Part shown: positions 21,477 to 32,515 of the stretch, one piece after another
Layout: each line of letters starts with the position of its first letter
Position numbering within the stretch: position 1 is the first letter of the stretch
Assembly (NCBI RefSeq): GCF_029867415.1
Contig: NC_081184.1
Span: 74,002,364 to 74,066,363 of the forward strand
Length of the DNA stretch: 64,000 bases
Reading direction: 5' to 3'
DNA from: Vicia villosa
Taxonomy: Eukaryota; Streptophyta; Magnoliopsida; Fabales; Fabaceae
The notes under the pieces: model-generated
What the model saw: the letters and a program-made list of their open reading frames with translations, nothing else
Told to the model about the DNA's origin: nothing
The model's database searches: none
Program-made: the position numbers and the translations under genes

Positions 21477-22751
21477 TGATAACACGATTTTATATCATAT
21501 ATTTAGCTTAAAATCCATAGATATTATTAGCATTTTCATTTAATTATATTGTTTTATTATGATATTATGCGGGTATTTACGATGTTTCAGGTATTGCGTT
21601 CGTATTGAAGCTATTCGTGAAAAGGAAAAGAAATAGAGCAAAAAGCATCCACATTTATAAAAGAATGGTTCCAAACAAATAAAGGGGTGCAAAGAAGACC
21701 CAATTGTGCAAAGATGCAAGCCCAACCAACGAAGGAGCTGGACACGACCACTTCAGCGCGTGGCCCACATTGAAGAAGACCAAGTAAAGAGTGGAGACGT
21801 CCGTCTCCCACTCTACTTTTCACATCCATGCCACGTCATGAAGAGGAGACGTCCGTCTCCAACCGTTCCTAATAATTCTCCACTTGAGACGCACGTCTCA
21901 AGTCTGTTTCCAAGGTCACCTAAAAATGTGGAGACGCACGTCTCAAGTAAGTTAACCGTGGGATCCGAAATAAGTTGGCTTAATTATGTTTTATTAACTA
22001 TCACTTGTTTTTGGTTTTATGTCTAATTTAAATTAATAGAGTCTTAAAATTAATAGAGCGAGAGTTTGAGGTTTTAAGGCCGAAAAAGGTTAAAATCAGT
22101 AGAGCGAGAGTTTGAGATCTTTAACTGGATAGTAAACATAGGACATTAGTTTTAAGGATGGCGAAAGCGTATTAAAACTGATTAGAAATTATTTATTTTC
22201 AAAAAGTGTTTTTAATCCCGACGCGGGATGGCGAGAGCGTACGTTAGGGAATACTAGCATGATCCGAGTTAACAGAGCGAGAGTTTGAGACTAGGAGATT
22301 TAAGTAGATAACGTCTTCATAAAGCGAGCATTTTATTAACTATGTTATTTTCAAAAAGCATTTCTAAATCTAATGGGATGGTGAGAGCGTACATTACGAG
22401 TTAGGATAGTAGTCTAAATCAACAGAGCGAGAGTTTGAGAGGAGGACTTTTAAACGACAGAATTAATAAAGATTTTAAATTAAATAAGAACCATAGCCAA
22501 TGGACCTTCAGATCACCTAAGTTAGACGAAATACATACCGATATCTGTTTATTATTATATTTCTCAGAATTCACAATTCACTTTTCCCTTAGAAACAACC
22601 AAATTATTAGTAGCCTTAGCTTTACATAGTAACCTTAGATAACGGTAGATCGATTCATAGTCCTTGTGGATTTGATATCTTTTAAAACTACACGACACGA
22701 CTTTGCACTTGCAGTAATCAGATTTATAGACACGTAAAGTCGCGATCAACA
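21477..22751 (+). repeat. Athila 3' LTR (1275 bp)
   Basis: It starts TGATAACACGATTTTATATC after the polypurine tract and ends GATCAACA. It contains four palindromes of the type GAGACG-NN-CGTCTC (21794-21944) and four copies of AGAGCGAGAGTTTGAG (22055, 22101, 22274, 22424), alternating with GGGATGGCGAGAGCGTA. The 5' LTR is outside the window, so the right end rests on the CA terminus and the change of sequence type. Confidence 0.75.
21789..21944. repeat. four short palindromes in the Athila LTR
   Basis: GGAGACG/CGTCTCC with a TC centre occurs at 21794 and 21845. GAGACG/CGTCTC with a CA centre occurs at 21886 and 21931. The third copy has perfect 10-bp arms, ACTTGAGACG and CGTCTCAAGT (21882-21903). 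Spacing is 42-51 bp. Confidence 0.85.
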
Positions 22752-23222
22752 CCCAAAAAGATTTTGGCCACTTTGGCCCCCTTTTTCATTTTTAAAAAAG
22801 GAACTACATAAGCTCTGACTTCCCTATTGCACTTAAGGGGTATGTAGGCCTAAGATGCGATATCTTATCGAGCTCACTTTCAAAAACTTCTCTTACCATC
22901 CCCACCCTTTATTTCAAAAAAGTTTTTCACATAGGATTTTCACAAAAAAAGGTTATTTGTAAACAAAAGATGATAACACAAAAACAAAGAGGTTCCCATG
23001 GATTACCATGGATATGAGGGGTGCTTAAAACCTTCCCCTTGTATAACAAACCCTCCGTAGCCACAACTCTGATAAGTTTATTAGTTTTGATTTTGAAAAC
23101 TTCTGTGGGTTTTATTCGCTCTTTCACCCATTCCTTTTGGAAATTAATAAAGCGCGGTGGCGACTCTGTTTAAAATGAGCTAAGTCTTCCCATGACTCTA
23201 GTCTCACCAATTTCACCGTTAC
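22752..23222 (+). repeat. Ogre-type LTR fragment (3' end of an LTR)
   Basis: The text GGATTACCATGGATATGAGG, CCTTCCCCTTGTATAAC and AATAAAGCGCGGTGGCGACTCTG corresponds to the last 300-400 bp of Ogre-family LTRs (compare 38370-38520 in Ogre A). No primer site follows; the sequence ends against the CACTA remnant. The Athila element sits at its left edge, so this fragment was probably part of the target. Confidence 0.65.
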
Positions 23223-26200
23223 TCATTTAAACAACACAAAGTTGAAGTTTCCATAGTAGTATAGCTTAATTATATCAACCATGGCTTCATAATATGTGAT
23301 GGGTTCTGTCCTAGGATTTCCATCCTTGGAGCTAGCAAAACTTGAAGTTAGTGAAACTAAAGTTACACTAGAATTTTGAGTTTCACGATTTGTATCTCGT
23401 TTCATAGTATGGAACCTATATCCATTAATGATGTAACCTGGATACCTCTTTGCAAAAAAATTAGGACCTCTAGAAAGTTTTTCAAGTTGTAGTGGCACAT
23501 CATCTTTCTGGGCACGAGTTTTAAACCATTCACCAAATTCTTTACTTTGACTTTTGGCCTTGGTCCACTTCCATTTGTGTTTGAATTAACACTCTAATCA
23601 TGCTCACTACAAAAGTCAACAATTTATATGTTAACCTAACTCTAGTATTAGGATTAGTAGATAAATACATAGGAGGACAAATAGTTGTTGTAGTACCTGA
23701 TGTAAATTTGAACTTCATTGCAATTGAATAAGATATATCGATGGGCATCATCCTTTGATTTCACATCAATATGAAAGGGTTCACCTGCCCCCCCTAAAGG
23801 ACGACTCAATATTGTAAAATAATCATCTGGATCTGTTTCAAGTGAATCAGTAACATCATAATTCCGACTCTTCTTATTCAACCTTGTATCTACATTGCTA
23901 TGCAAATACCTTGAGCAAAATGTTATAACTTCTTCAGCCAAATACCCCTCGGAAATAGAACCTTCACAATAAGCTCTATTGCGGACATAGTTCTTAAGTT
24001 TAAATAAGTATCTTTCGGTGGGATACGTCCATCGAAATTGAACAGGACCACCCAATCTAACTTCATTTACCACGTGAATAGGCAAGTGAACCATTATGTC
24101 AAATAAACTTGGAGGAAATATCATCTCCAACTGACAAAGTATCTCTGCAATCTCCTCTTCTAAGTAATCTAAATCTTCCACTTGTATAACTTTCTAACAT
24201 AGAGAGCGGAAAAAGGAACCAAGACAAATTAGTGGGGTTGCCACCTCCTTGGGCATTGTGCTTCTTACTGCAATTTGCAACAAATAGTGTAACATGAAAT
24301 GCGCATCATGACTCCTGTAACCAGAATTTTTTTTGTCAGCAACTTGTACGCATTTTGAAATATTTGATGCAATCCCATCTGGTAACTTGGCAGCCTTTAT
24401 AACTCCACAAAAAATTGACTTCCCGTGCGGAGTCATTGAGAAACATGTTTTTGCAAACTCTGAACGTCCTCCACCAATCTCCCTTGGATGAAGTCTTTCT
24501 CTAATTCCCAATTATTGCAAATCATTGCGGGCTTTAATATGATCTTTTGTCTTCCCCAGGATGTCCAAAAGAGTTCCAATAATACTATCGCATATGTTTT
24601 TTTCAATGTGCATTACATATAGGTTATGGCGCAACGTATTTTGAGCCCAGTAAGGCAACTAAAAAAAATTGACCTCTTCTTCCACGGGCCATCAACTTTC
24701 TTCTTTTTCATCTTCCCGAAGTCATTATTGAAATCTTTTAAGATTTCAAGGATTTCTGCCCCATTTAACATGGATGGTGCAGTCCTATGTTCTTGTTCTC
24801 CATTAAATGACTTGACATCATCTCTCCAAGAATGAGTTCTTGGTTAAGAGATACGGTGGTCCATATAACATATCTTATGATTGTGCTTGAGGTATAATTA
24901 TTTGGTGTTATATTTACAACATGCACACACCAACTTTCCTTTGGTGCTCCAACCCGACAGCATAGCATAAGCAGGGTAGTCACTAATTTTCTACAAAATA
25001 GTTGCACACATTCGAAATGTTTGATTCAATGAAGAATCATATGTCTCTATGTCGGATTCCCATAACTCCTTTAGCTCCTCTATCAATGGCTGGAGGTAAA
25101 CATCAATATCGTTTCCTAGAGATTTTGGTCCAGGAATCAATAACGACAACATTGTATATTCATGTTTCATGGACAGCCAAGGCGGTGTGTTGTATACCAT
25201 CATCAAGAAATGCCATGTACCATGAGATAAGCTCATTGTCCTGAATGGATTAAAACCATCGCTCGTTAAGCCAAGTCTTACATTGCGGGACTCACTAGAA
25301 AAATCTGGATGGAGCTCGTCAAAGTCCTTCCACGCTTTGTCATCAGTAGGATGCCTCAATTTCCCATCCTTTGAGCGATCTTCTTCATGCCATCTCATTG
25401 ACTCCGCTGTCTTTGAACACATGAACAACCTTTGTAGTCTAGGAATCAATGGAAAGTGTCTCAAACTTTTTGCAGGAACTCTATAATCATTTTTCGATTG
25501 CTCAGACTCACATCCTTCAGTTAGAGCATTTTGTTTCCACCGTGAAGCTTCACAAATAGTGCAAGAATTGTCCTTTTCATGCTCTTTCCAAAATAGCATG
25601 CAATTGTTTGGGCATGCATGGATCTTTTTATAATCAAGGCCTAAACCACTTATCATGCCTTTTGTCTTGTAAAATGATACAGGAATGTTTAAATCAGGCA
25701 TTGCTTCTTTCAACAATTCTAAGAGGGCAGTGAATGACGTATTGCTCCAGACGTGAAGATATTTCAACAAGCAGAGTCGAATCGTGAATGATAACGTAGA
25801 GAAGTCTTTGCATCCAGGGTACAATTCTTGTTCCGCCTCTTTAAACAAATTGTAAAACGTTCTAGCATCGTCATTGGGACCTTCATGAACTCTGTGCTCT
25901 TCTGCCCTATCTACATATATGTCATGGAGTAAGCCAGGAATGTCATCATGTGATCCCTCTTGATCTTCCATCCCAGCACCAATTTCCATAGACCTTTGTA
26001 GTTTCTCCCCATGGTGCAACCATACTTCATGACCTTTTACAAAACCTTTGGCTATTAGGTGATACTTAATAATACCTCTTGTTTTCCAATACAAATTTTT
26101 ACACTTGGCATAAGGGCATAGAACCTCATCTCCTTGAGATCTTCCATTAGTGAAGGCAAAGTCTAGAAATTGAGTAACACCGTTGATGTACTCTTGACTA

Positions 26201-26232
26201 AACCATGGAAGTTTAGTCCACTCTTTGTCCAT
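23223..26232 (-). pseudogene. CACTA (En/Spm) TNP2-type transposase, broken
   Basis: The probable start is MDKEWTKLPW at 26232. Residues 1 to about 75 form the transposase-associated domain (CPYAKCKNL..., HEVWLHHGEK). The TNP2 domain follows (LPDLNIPVSFYKTK-like region, then CPNNCMLFWKEH, C-x-x-C, HFPLIPRLQRLF, MRWHEE, NVRLGLTSDGFNPF). The frame closes with TAG near 24991. The same frame continues with further stops (ISDYPAYAMLSGWSTKGKL near 24970), then shifts. TNP2 ends near 24194. A DUF4218-type domain follows (24181-23654: FPPSLFDIMVHL, TYPTERYLFKLKNYVRN), then a DUF4216-type domain (23498-23223). At least three stops and several frameshifts show that it is inactive. No terminal CACTA repeats were found. 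Confidence 0.85.
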
Positions 26233-27519
26233 CACTTTATAATTTAAATATTTGAAACACACAACACAGTACACATTTAAAAAAACTAAATGCATACATA
26301 AAAAATACATGAACATATATAAAACAAATATGTTTGGAGTTGTACTAACAAGACCAAAACATGTGCTGCAATTACTTTAATTTCCAAAAACAGAACCATA
26401 TAACTACTGAGTAGTAGTATGAAACATAAACATTGCACATAACCAAAAACTCAAACCTATTTCAATAACTACACACTCAATAATTCAGAATCAGAATCAC
26501 AAAATAATTCATACTTATTCCTATTTTCTATTGAGTTACTATTAGTATCTTCCACTTATTTCATAAAATTAAAAAATTATCCATTTATATCAACCAATAG
26601 ACTAAATTTCCATGCGAAAAATACACTTATCAACCAGTAGATATTGTAGAGTTTTTAATGTTATCTTTACCTTTTTTTGGTGTGTTTTCTAAGTTTAATT
26701 TAACTTAACTTTTATTTTTATTTTTGTTACTTATTTTCTGAATAAGGAGTAATATGACACTTTCTCGCTGTGCAGATCATTACTTGAGCTACCAGATGTC
26801 GTTTAGCACGTTCTAATATGCGTTGGAAAACTTAGAGGATATACTACAAGTTTTGTGTTGAAGTTAAAAAAAACCAAATCGGAGTTAAGAAGAATCAAAT
26901 ATTGTGTTTTCGTACCAAACTTACTAAATTAATTAGTTTGACCGATTTTTATGTTTTTCGGTTCGGTTGCTTTTAAGACCCGATTTCTCTTGTTTAATTT
27001 AAACAAACTCGTAGAATTAGGTTGAGGTATTTGGTTTTCACAAAATTAGAACATACAACTCCAAATTCTATGGAGAACTAAATCACCTAAAGTTGATCTA
27101 CTGAATTTGGATTCCATCATACTTTGAGGATTTTATATTTTCCAATACAACTTAATTTTCTTTCAATTCTTCTCTTTTTGTTTCAAATGCTTAATTCGAG
27201 ATATCAAAGAGTAGAGTTTATTAATTTTTATTAATGTATGTTCCTTAACCAAAATCACGTTTAGCGTAGCTTTTTTGTTAATTCGCGTTATCTTTAACCG
27301 TTTGCTTAATCTGACATGTTTGTTTGATTGATGTTGTAATCTAAAATGGAATCAAATTTTCTTAGGGTATGTAGTTATAAAAATCAATGATAAGTAGGAA
27401 ACCAAACCAATAGATTAATTTGTTCAACATAACTGTATTCAGTTTATTTACTTATGATTCAAGTGCCTGAAACCTGTTAAAAAAATCCTTTTAGTTTCTA
27501 TTGGTTAAGTTAATTTAGA
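26233..27519. other. AT-rich region without recognised genes
   Basis: No ORF, RNA gene or repeat is supported. It may be the 5' non-coding part of the CACTA element or its old insertion target. Both strands show only short chance frames. Confidence 0.5.
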
Positions 27520-27857
27520 GCCCTAGCGCTACAACTTGAGTGTCGCTTCCACATACTACATTTTAGTAATTCATTTTTGATCCGTGAGCAACAGTGAATC
27601 ACTTTGCAAATGAAGATGATACGCGTCTTCCTTGTCGGCGCCGTTCAGTTCCACAATTAACAAGTGGAATTGTCTTTTGCAACGATGATCCGGTTGGAAT
27701 TGCTCATCGCAATTATAGAGAAGGCCTTTGTCACGCCTAGCTTGCAGTTCATCTAGTGAAAGTCGGCTGATTGGGGTCTGCGGTTGTTAAGGGGTGACTA
27801 AGATAATGGGTTTAAAGGAGGAACCAAGATTGGACAAATTGATGCTGGTTGGGGTCT
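27520..27857. other. less AT-rich unidentified segment next to Ogre D
   Basis: Composition changes here (GCCCTAGCGC, CCTTGTCGGCGCCGTTCAG, GTCACGCCTAGCTTG). The end (27770-27857) reads in one frame RLIGVCGC, stop, GVTKIMGLKEEPRLDKLMLVGVLS. It could be a fragment of a host gene or of an unrecognised element. I do not recognise it. Confidence 0.35.
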
Positions 27858-28515
27858 TGTCGCAGGGAAAAATCGTATCTTTTTCGGGATGAGACACCTG
27901 ATCCCTTCTTTGGGCTCGAGTGCTCAAAAAATGATTTTTCTTTTGTTTCGACCAATCTTTTTATTGTTTCCAAAGTAGGAAAAGGAAAAAATCTGCAATA
28001 ACCTTAAAAGTGGGGGAGAGATTCCGGGTAAGAGGGTTGGTTATACGAAGGGAAGGTATTAGCACCCAACGTATCTATAGTACTCTATAGGTTTCTTTGC
28101 TATGTTTTTTCATTCTATGTTATTGAGAGGTAGGTGGGACCTAGGGTGTTTGTTTGATTATGCTCGCAAAGATCATCACGATCCTCTGCATACATATCCC
28201 TTAGAGGGAATCAGAGCATCTGTAGCTCGGGTCTACGGGTGCTAAGGTTTGAATGGTTTGAGGGAGAAGTTTTGCTCGCCAAGGATACGACCTTGTGCCT
28301 ACGTATTCTCAAAGGGATGTTGAGAAAGTCAGAGCAATCGTAGTTCCCACTTATGCTAGTGGAAGCAAAGGAAAAGAGACAAATGTCATCTCAATGTTCG
28401 ATGTATCTAATCTATATCATCACATACATCTGTTTGATTTTTGTTTGAAAATCTTTTCATTATAAGCCCTGGACCATGCCACTTATGGTGCTTAGAATGA
28501 TAAAGATGCTTTTTA

Positions 28516-28686
28516 GCCAGCCTTGTGGCAAAAACTTTCAATGAAGTCAGCCTTGTGACAAAAAGTTTTGATTAATCAGCCAGCCTTGTGGCAAAAGTTT
28601 CAATGAAGTCAGCCTTGTGACAAAAACTTTGATTAATCAGCCAGTATGGTGGCAAAAAGGTTTGATTGATTAGCCAGCTTTGTGGC
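28516..28686. repeat. six tandem hexaloop hairpins in the Ogre D LTR
   Basis: Four-bp inverted arms around a six-base centre, in order: GCCA/TGGC (28516), GTCA/TGAC (28546), GCCA/TGGC (28579), GTCA/TGAC (28608), GCCA/TGGC (28640) and GCCA/TGGC (28673). The centre is GCCTTG in most copies and GTATGG or GCTTTG in the last two. GCCA/TGGC and GTCA/TGAC differ by a change on both sides of the stem that preserves pairing. Linkers are AAAA(A)GTTT plus ATTAATCA or CAATGAA. Confidence 0.85.
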
Positions 28687-28809
28687 AAAAAAGTTAAGTT
28701 GATTGATTGATTGATTGTTTGTGATGATATAGAAGAGATACTCCTATCATAGAGATGATAAATGTCTAATCTCCTAGGGTATTTGATTTGGATATTGGGG
28801 ATGCTTATA

Positions 28810-29090
28810 AGAAGCCCGTGGGTCCTTGTACGAAGCCCAAGAGGAGGCTATCCGAGGGTCCTTGCATTGTAAGCCCAAGAGGAGGCTATGGGAGGGACAA
28901 TCGAGGGTCCTTGCATTGTAAGCCCAAGAGGAGGCTATGGGAGGGACAAGTCGTTTGTACGAAGCCCAAGAGGAGGCGTGATATAGTTGGTTTGAGCTCT
29001 TAGAGCGATTTCACCGGGAAACCATACTCTATGTCCTAACCTAAACTAAGGGAGATTCTTTGCACGAAGCCCAATAGGAGGCTATGGGGA
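28810..29090. repeat. GAAGCCCAAGAGGAGGC repeats in the Ogre D LTR
   Basis: At least six copies of (G/T)AAGCCCAAGAGGAGGCTAT or close variants, several separated by GGGAGGGACAA and GGGTCCTTG(C/T)A. They produce short chance ORFs (e.g. 28788-29003) that I do not consider genes. Confidence 0.75.
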
Positions 29091-29890
29091 ACCTAGTGTT
29101 GTACTAAGTTGAACAAGCATATATAACATGAACAAACACATGAACAAGTATGAACAAACATGGACAAACATGAACAAGTATAAACAATTACATATATATG
29201 TCAAGGTGTGTGTATACAATGGAGTTTATGAAGGAAATATACCTGTAAGCATGATCCGTTTGTATGCACGGGGGCTCGGGACTTATATTCGGGGAAAGGC
29301 CTATTGAGTGTATTCATGGCTATGTAAACAAATATTTACAAGAGGGGCTTGGGACTTATACCTACATGGAGGCCCATGGTATTTTTGGGAAGATTAAAAG
29401 AAAACCTTCATTTTTGATTTGTTATTCGAGGTTAAAAATCAAATTGATCGAGGTATGTACAAAAAGGTGTATGTACAATGAAATACCTAATTTCATGCAA
29501 AGGAATGGGACTTATGCCTATGTGGAGGCCCATGTTTTATTTTATAAAACATGGTTGATTGTTTTGTTAAAGAACGCGAGGTTTCGTCGTTTTGAAAACA
29601 GTTTGAAAGTTTTGAAAGAAGTTTTTAAAGAAAAACTGTACAAAGAAAAAGGAATGGGACTTATACTCTCTAATATTCGAGAGGCCCATTGTTTTGAAAA
29701 TCAATTGATCAATCCAAAAAGATTTAATCAATAGTTTCTTTTAAAAAGAAAACCAAAAAGAAAAGGTTTATTTGTTTTGAAAAACCGTGATCGCCTGTTT
29801 TAAAACGGTTTGAAATTTGAAAGAAATCAACTTAATTTAAACAAAGACAAATCTTATGATGAAAATAAGTGTCAAAAAATTGGGTTTTGG

Positions 29891-29960
29891 TCCTGCCAGG
29901 GTTTGAACCCACGCCCTGAGGTTCACTACTCAAAACAACAACCAACTGAGATGCGCGCGC
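29891..29960 (-). other. tRNA-like sequence in the Ogre D LTR
   Basis: On the minus strand, CATCTCAGTTGGTTG resembles a tRNA D-arm/A-box. About 40 bases later GTGGGTTCAAACCCTGG (29896-29912) forms a T-arm with a consensus B-box. Total length (about 70 nt) and A-to-B-box spacing fit a tRNA. Acceptor-stem pairing is poor, so this looks like a tRNA-derived or tRNA-mimicking part of the LTR and not a functional tRNA gene. Confidence 0.5.
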
Positions 29961-30906
29961 AGCTTGTTAGTGACACACGTTCCATTCAATATATTGAAAA
30001 ACAAACATTTGAAATTTATGAACAAAAAATGGCGCCAAGAACACATCCCTATTCTGATTTTGAATTTTTCTGAAACTGAACCAATTTGATCAAGTGAATA
30101 GCCTATCTTGCTCGATTTTTCACAAGGAACATGATGGTATCCTCATAATTCATTTATTTCTTCTCTAAGATCATCAATTTTCTGGAAATCGTGAAGAACC
30201 CTAATTCTATGATTCAATCTGAAATCGTGTATGTGCAAGTTATGATGCAATTGATTGAGGGTTAATGATCCATATGTATGCAGAAACATGATGGTAAACC
30301 AGTTTTTCATTTATGATGCATGAATGATGGAGTTTGAAGTTCAAAGCACTTACCTCAAAAACTTGCAAAACTGGAAATTGAAATCGTGCCTGGAGGTGTT
30401 ACAGATGTTGCTTCTTGATCTGGACAACTTCAATGGACCTTATGGAAGGTGTTTGAATGCCTGGAATGATCTGAAAACTCCTAGATCAAAGTGTGGAACC
30501 TGATCTGTAGTAGGAGCAAGTGAGGATCGAATTTGATGATGGGGATGTTTCAGATTGTTGGTGAGTGTTTGGATAGTTCATATGTGACATATATGAAGTG
30601 TTGGAAGTGTTAGTTTGGACAGATATGAGCTTGAGTGAAATTTGGCATGATAAGGCTCAATATGTGTTCATATGGAAGTGAGGTAGTGATTTTGAGATTT
30701 AGGGTGTTTTGGGGTGTGTGAGGGGATCAAACACATCCCATATGATGTTTATGAGTTGTTGGAACCACCATCTTGGCCAGAACTTCAATGGTTTAGAGGT
30801 TGAGATTTATGCCTCTTTGAAAACTATGAAACTTGCAATTCAAGAAAGAAGAAGAAAACCTATGATTATGAGGTTTTGGTGTAAGTTTGAAGAGTGGAAA
30901 TGATCT

Positions 30907-30917
30907 CTATTTATAGG
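30907..30917 (-). promoter_or_regulatory. TATA box of the Ogre D LTR
   Basis: Minus-strand CCTATAAATAG has the same form and context (GGCCTATAAATAG) as in the Ogre A LTR at 36220-36231. The start site would lie about 30 bp further left. Confidence 0.55.
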
Positions 30918-32501
30918 CCAAGAGTTATGAACTCAGACCTTTGCAAGTTGATCAAGGAGTGATGATTTGGCTTAAGAGATAAAATGGAATCTTTTACATT
31001 TAATGCAAAATGGTTAAAGTGACTTAACCATGGTTATTCTTCCAAGCTTCTTATCCTCTTCCACTCTGATCTTCAAATCAGAAAATATCTTTCAATTATT
31101 TCTTTGATGTGTCATTACTTGCATTAGAGGCCATATAGCATTGAAACTTAGTGAAGAATGGTGAAAATTCAAGCATAATGGTCACTAATGTCAAAATTCA
31201 AAACCATAGCTATGCTCCATATTTTTTCATGCTCTTGGACATTTTGGAAAGCTCATGTTATGTACTTCAAAACCCTAGTTGAAAGTTTCTTCAAGACCTT
31301 TAAGGAAATGGGTGAAAAAGATCCATGAACTTTGAAGAAAGTGAGATTTTAAGTGAAATTTTCAAAAGATACCAACTTTGAAGCCCCATATCTCTTAAAT
31401 GGTTGATCTTTTGGAAAATCATTTTATGTGACAAAGTTGTTTATTGGATCAAAATCTACAACTTTCATGTTGGAAGTTTTTTTCAGTTTGTAGGTGAAAT
31501 TTTGAGTTATTCCCTTCCAAAGTTTGGAAAAAATCATTGAAAAACACTTGGAAATTTTTCTAAGTATGAAAGTCAAACTTTTGACTTTTTGATTCTTGAT
31601 TGATTTTCTTGATTTTTCTTGATCAAATGACTTCATATATCATATATTGATGATTCAAAACTTCAAAAGTCATGGTTGACCAAAATTCCCCAAAAGTCAA
31701 TGGTGATCTTGTATAGTTGACTTTTTCAAACGAATCGCGTTTCTGGAGATTTCAAATGAACCAGGCTATCCTCACCAAATGAATGGTATGAATGGATCAC
31801 ATTGAATTATTGGAGGACTTTGAGCCATTGTTTAATTTGTGGCACCATGTTCTGATTAAAAAGTCAGTGGTTCAGGTGAATTAGGTCAAAAACCCTAATT
31901 GTCGACCTGATGAAATTGATGAATGTGGATCTTGAATTGAGATGTAATTTCCATTGGATATTGTCATAAGGATTATTTGAAGATGATTGAAACCTTTGAG
32001 TGATCCCCTGGGGCTTTTTAGGGTTTCCCAAATGTGATCCCTGATTTCAGTCCTTGATAGTTCAAAAACCCTAATCTGATGATTTGAAATTTCACTGTTG
32101 ATCAGTCCCTGTGTTGGGGATGTCTTGAGTCAATAGATTAGGTCAAAATGATGTACTTGGGGTCTTGAGGCCATGTCCCAGGGCATTAGTTCAAATCCTA
32201 AGTAGAAATTAGGAGTATGCTATCTTCAGTCAAAACCCTAATCTGATCGATTCAGAGCCTTTGAGCTTGTTGAAATGGATCTTTGAGGACTAAATGTTGA
32301 TTGTTGATGAAGATAGTCCATTTGAGATGAAGGGAGAACAAAACCCAAATTGATTGTTGCTTGTACTGATGAGTGACTTCTTGTTTAAATCCTGCTGAGT
32401 TACAAGTAGCAAACACAAGCTATGCAATTTGTTAGAGATGAAAATGATGCATATGCAAATGATATGAGGTGGTATCTTAGGTCAAAATTTGGGGGATGAC
32501 A

Positions 32502-32515
32502 GATGCCCCTATTTA
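32502..32515 (-). other. Ogre D polypurine tract
   Basis: The minus-strand sequence AAATAGGGGCATC directly precedes the LTR start, matching the position and G-run of the other Ogre tracts. Confidence 0.75.

Larger units (their letters stand above)
2327..22751 (+). mobile_element. Athila/Cyclops-like Ty3/gypsy element, interrupted by nested insertions
   Basis: Visible parts in order are RT/RNase H (2327-3988), integrase (3989-5491), an env-position ORF (6230-7492), a 3' non-coding part (7493-7567 and 20405-21476), a polypurine tract and the 3' LTR (21477-22751). The 5' LTR, gag and protease are left of the window. The copia element interrupts it at 2326/2327, and Cassandra plus Ogre C occupy 7568-20404. 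The RT type and the extra ORF downstream of pol place it in the Athila lineage; Cyclops is the well-known pea member. Stops, frameshifts and a lost RT catalytic residue make it non-functional. Confidence 0.85.
27858..32501 (-). repeat. Ogre D 3' LTR (about 4.6 kb)
   Basis: The LTR start (minus strand) is TGTCATCCCCCAAATTTTGAC at 32501. The region 28030-28070 has the conserved Ogre LTR text GGTTATACGAAGGGAAGGTATTAGCACCC. A TATA motif (CCTATAAATAG, minus) lies at 30907-30917 and a tRNA-like segment at 29891-29960. Two internal repeat blocks lie at 28516-28686 and 28810-29090. Confidence 0.75.

Noticed and set aside
28788..29734. Plus-strand ORFs of 71 and 156 codons
   Set aside because: They lie in the Ogre D LTR, antisense to the element; the first is produced by the GAAGCCCAAGAGGAGGC repeat and neither shows a motif.
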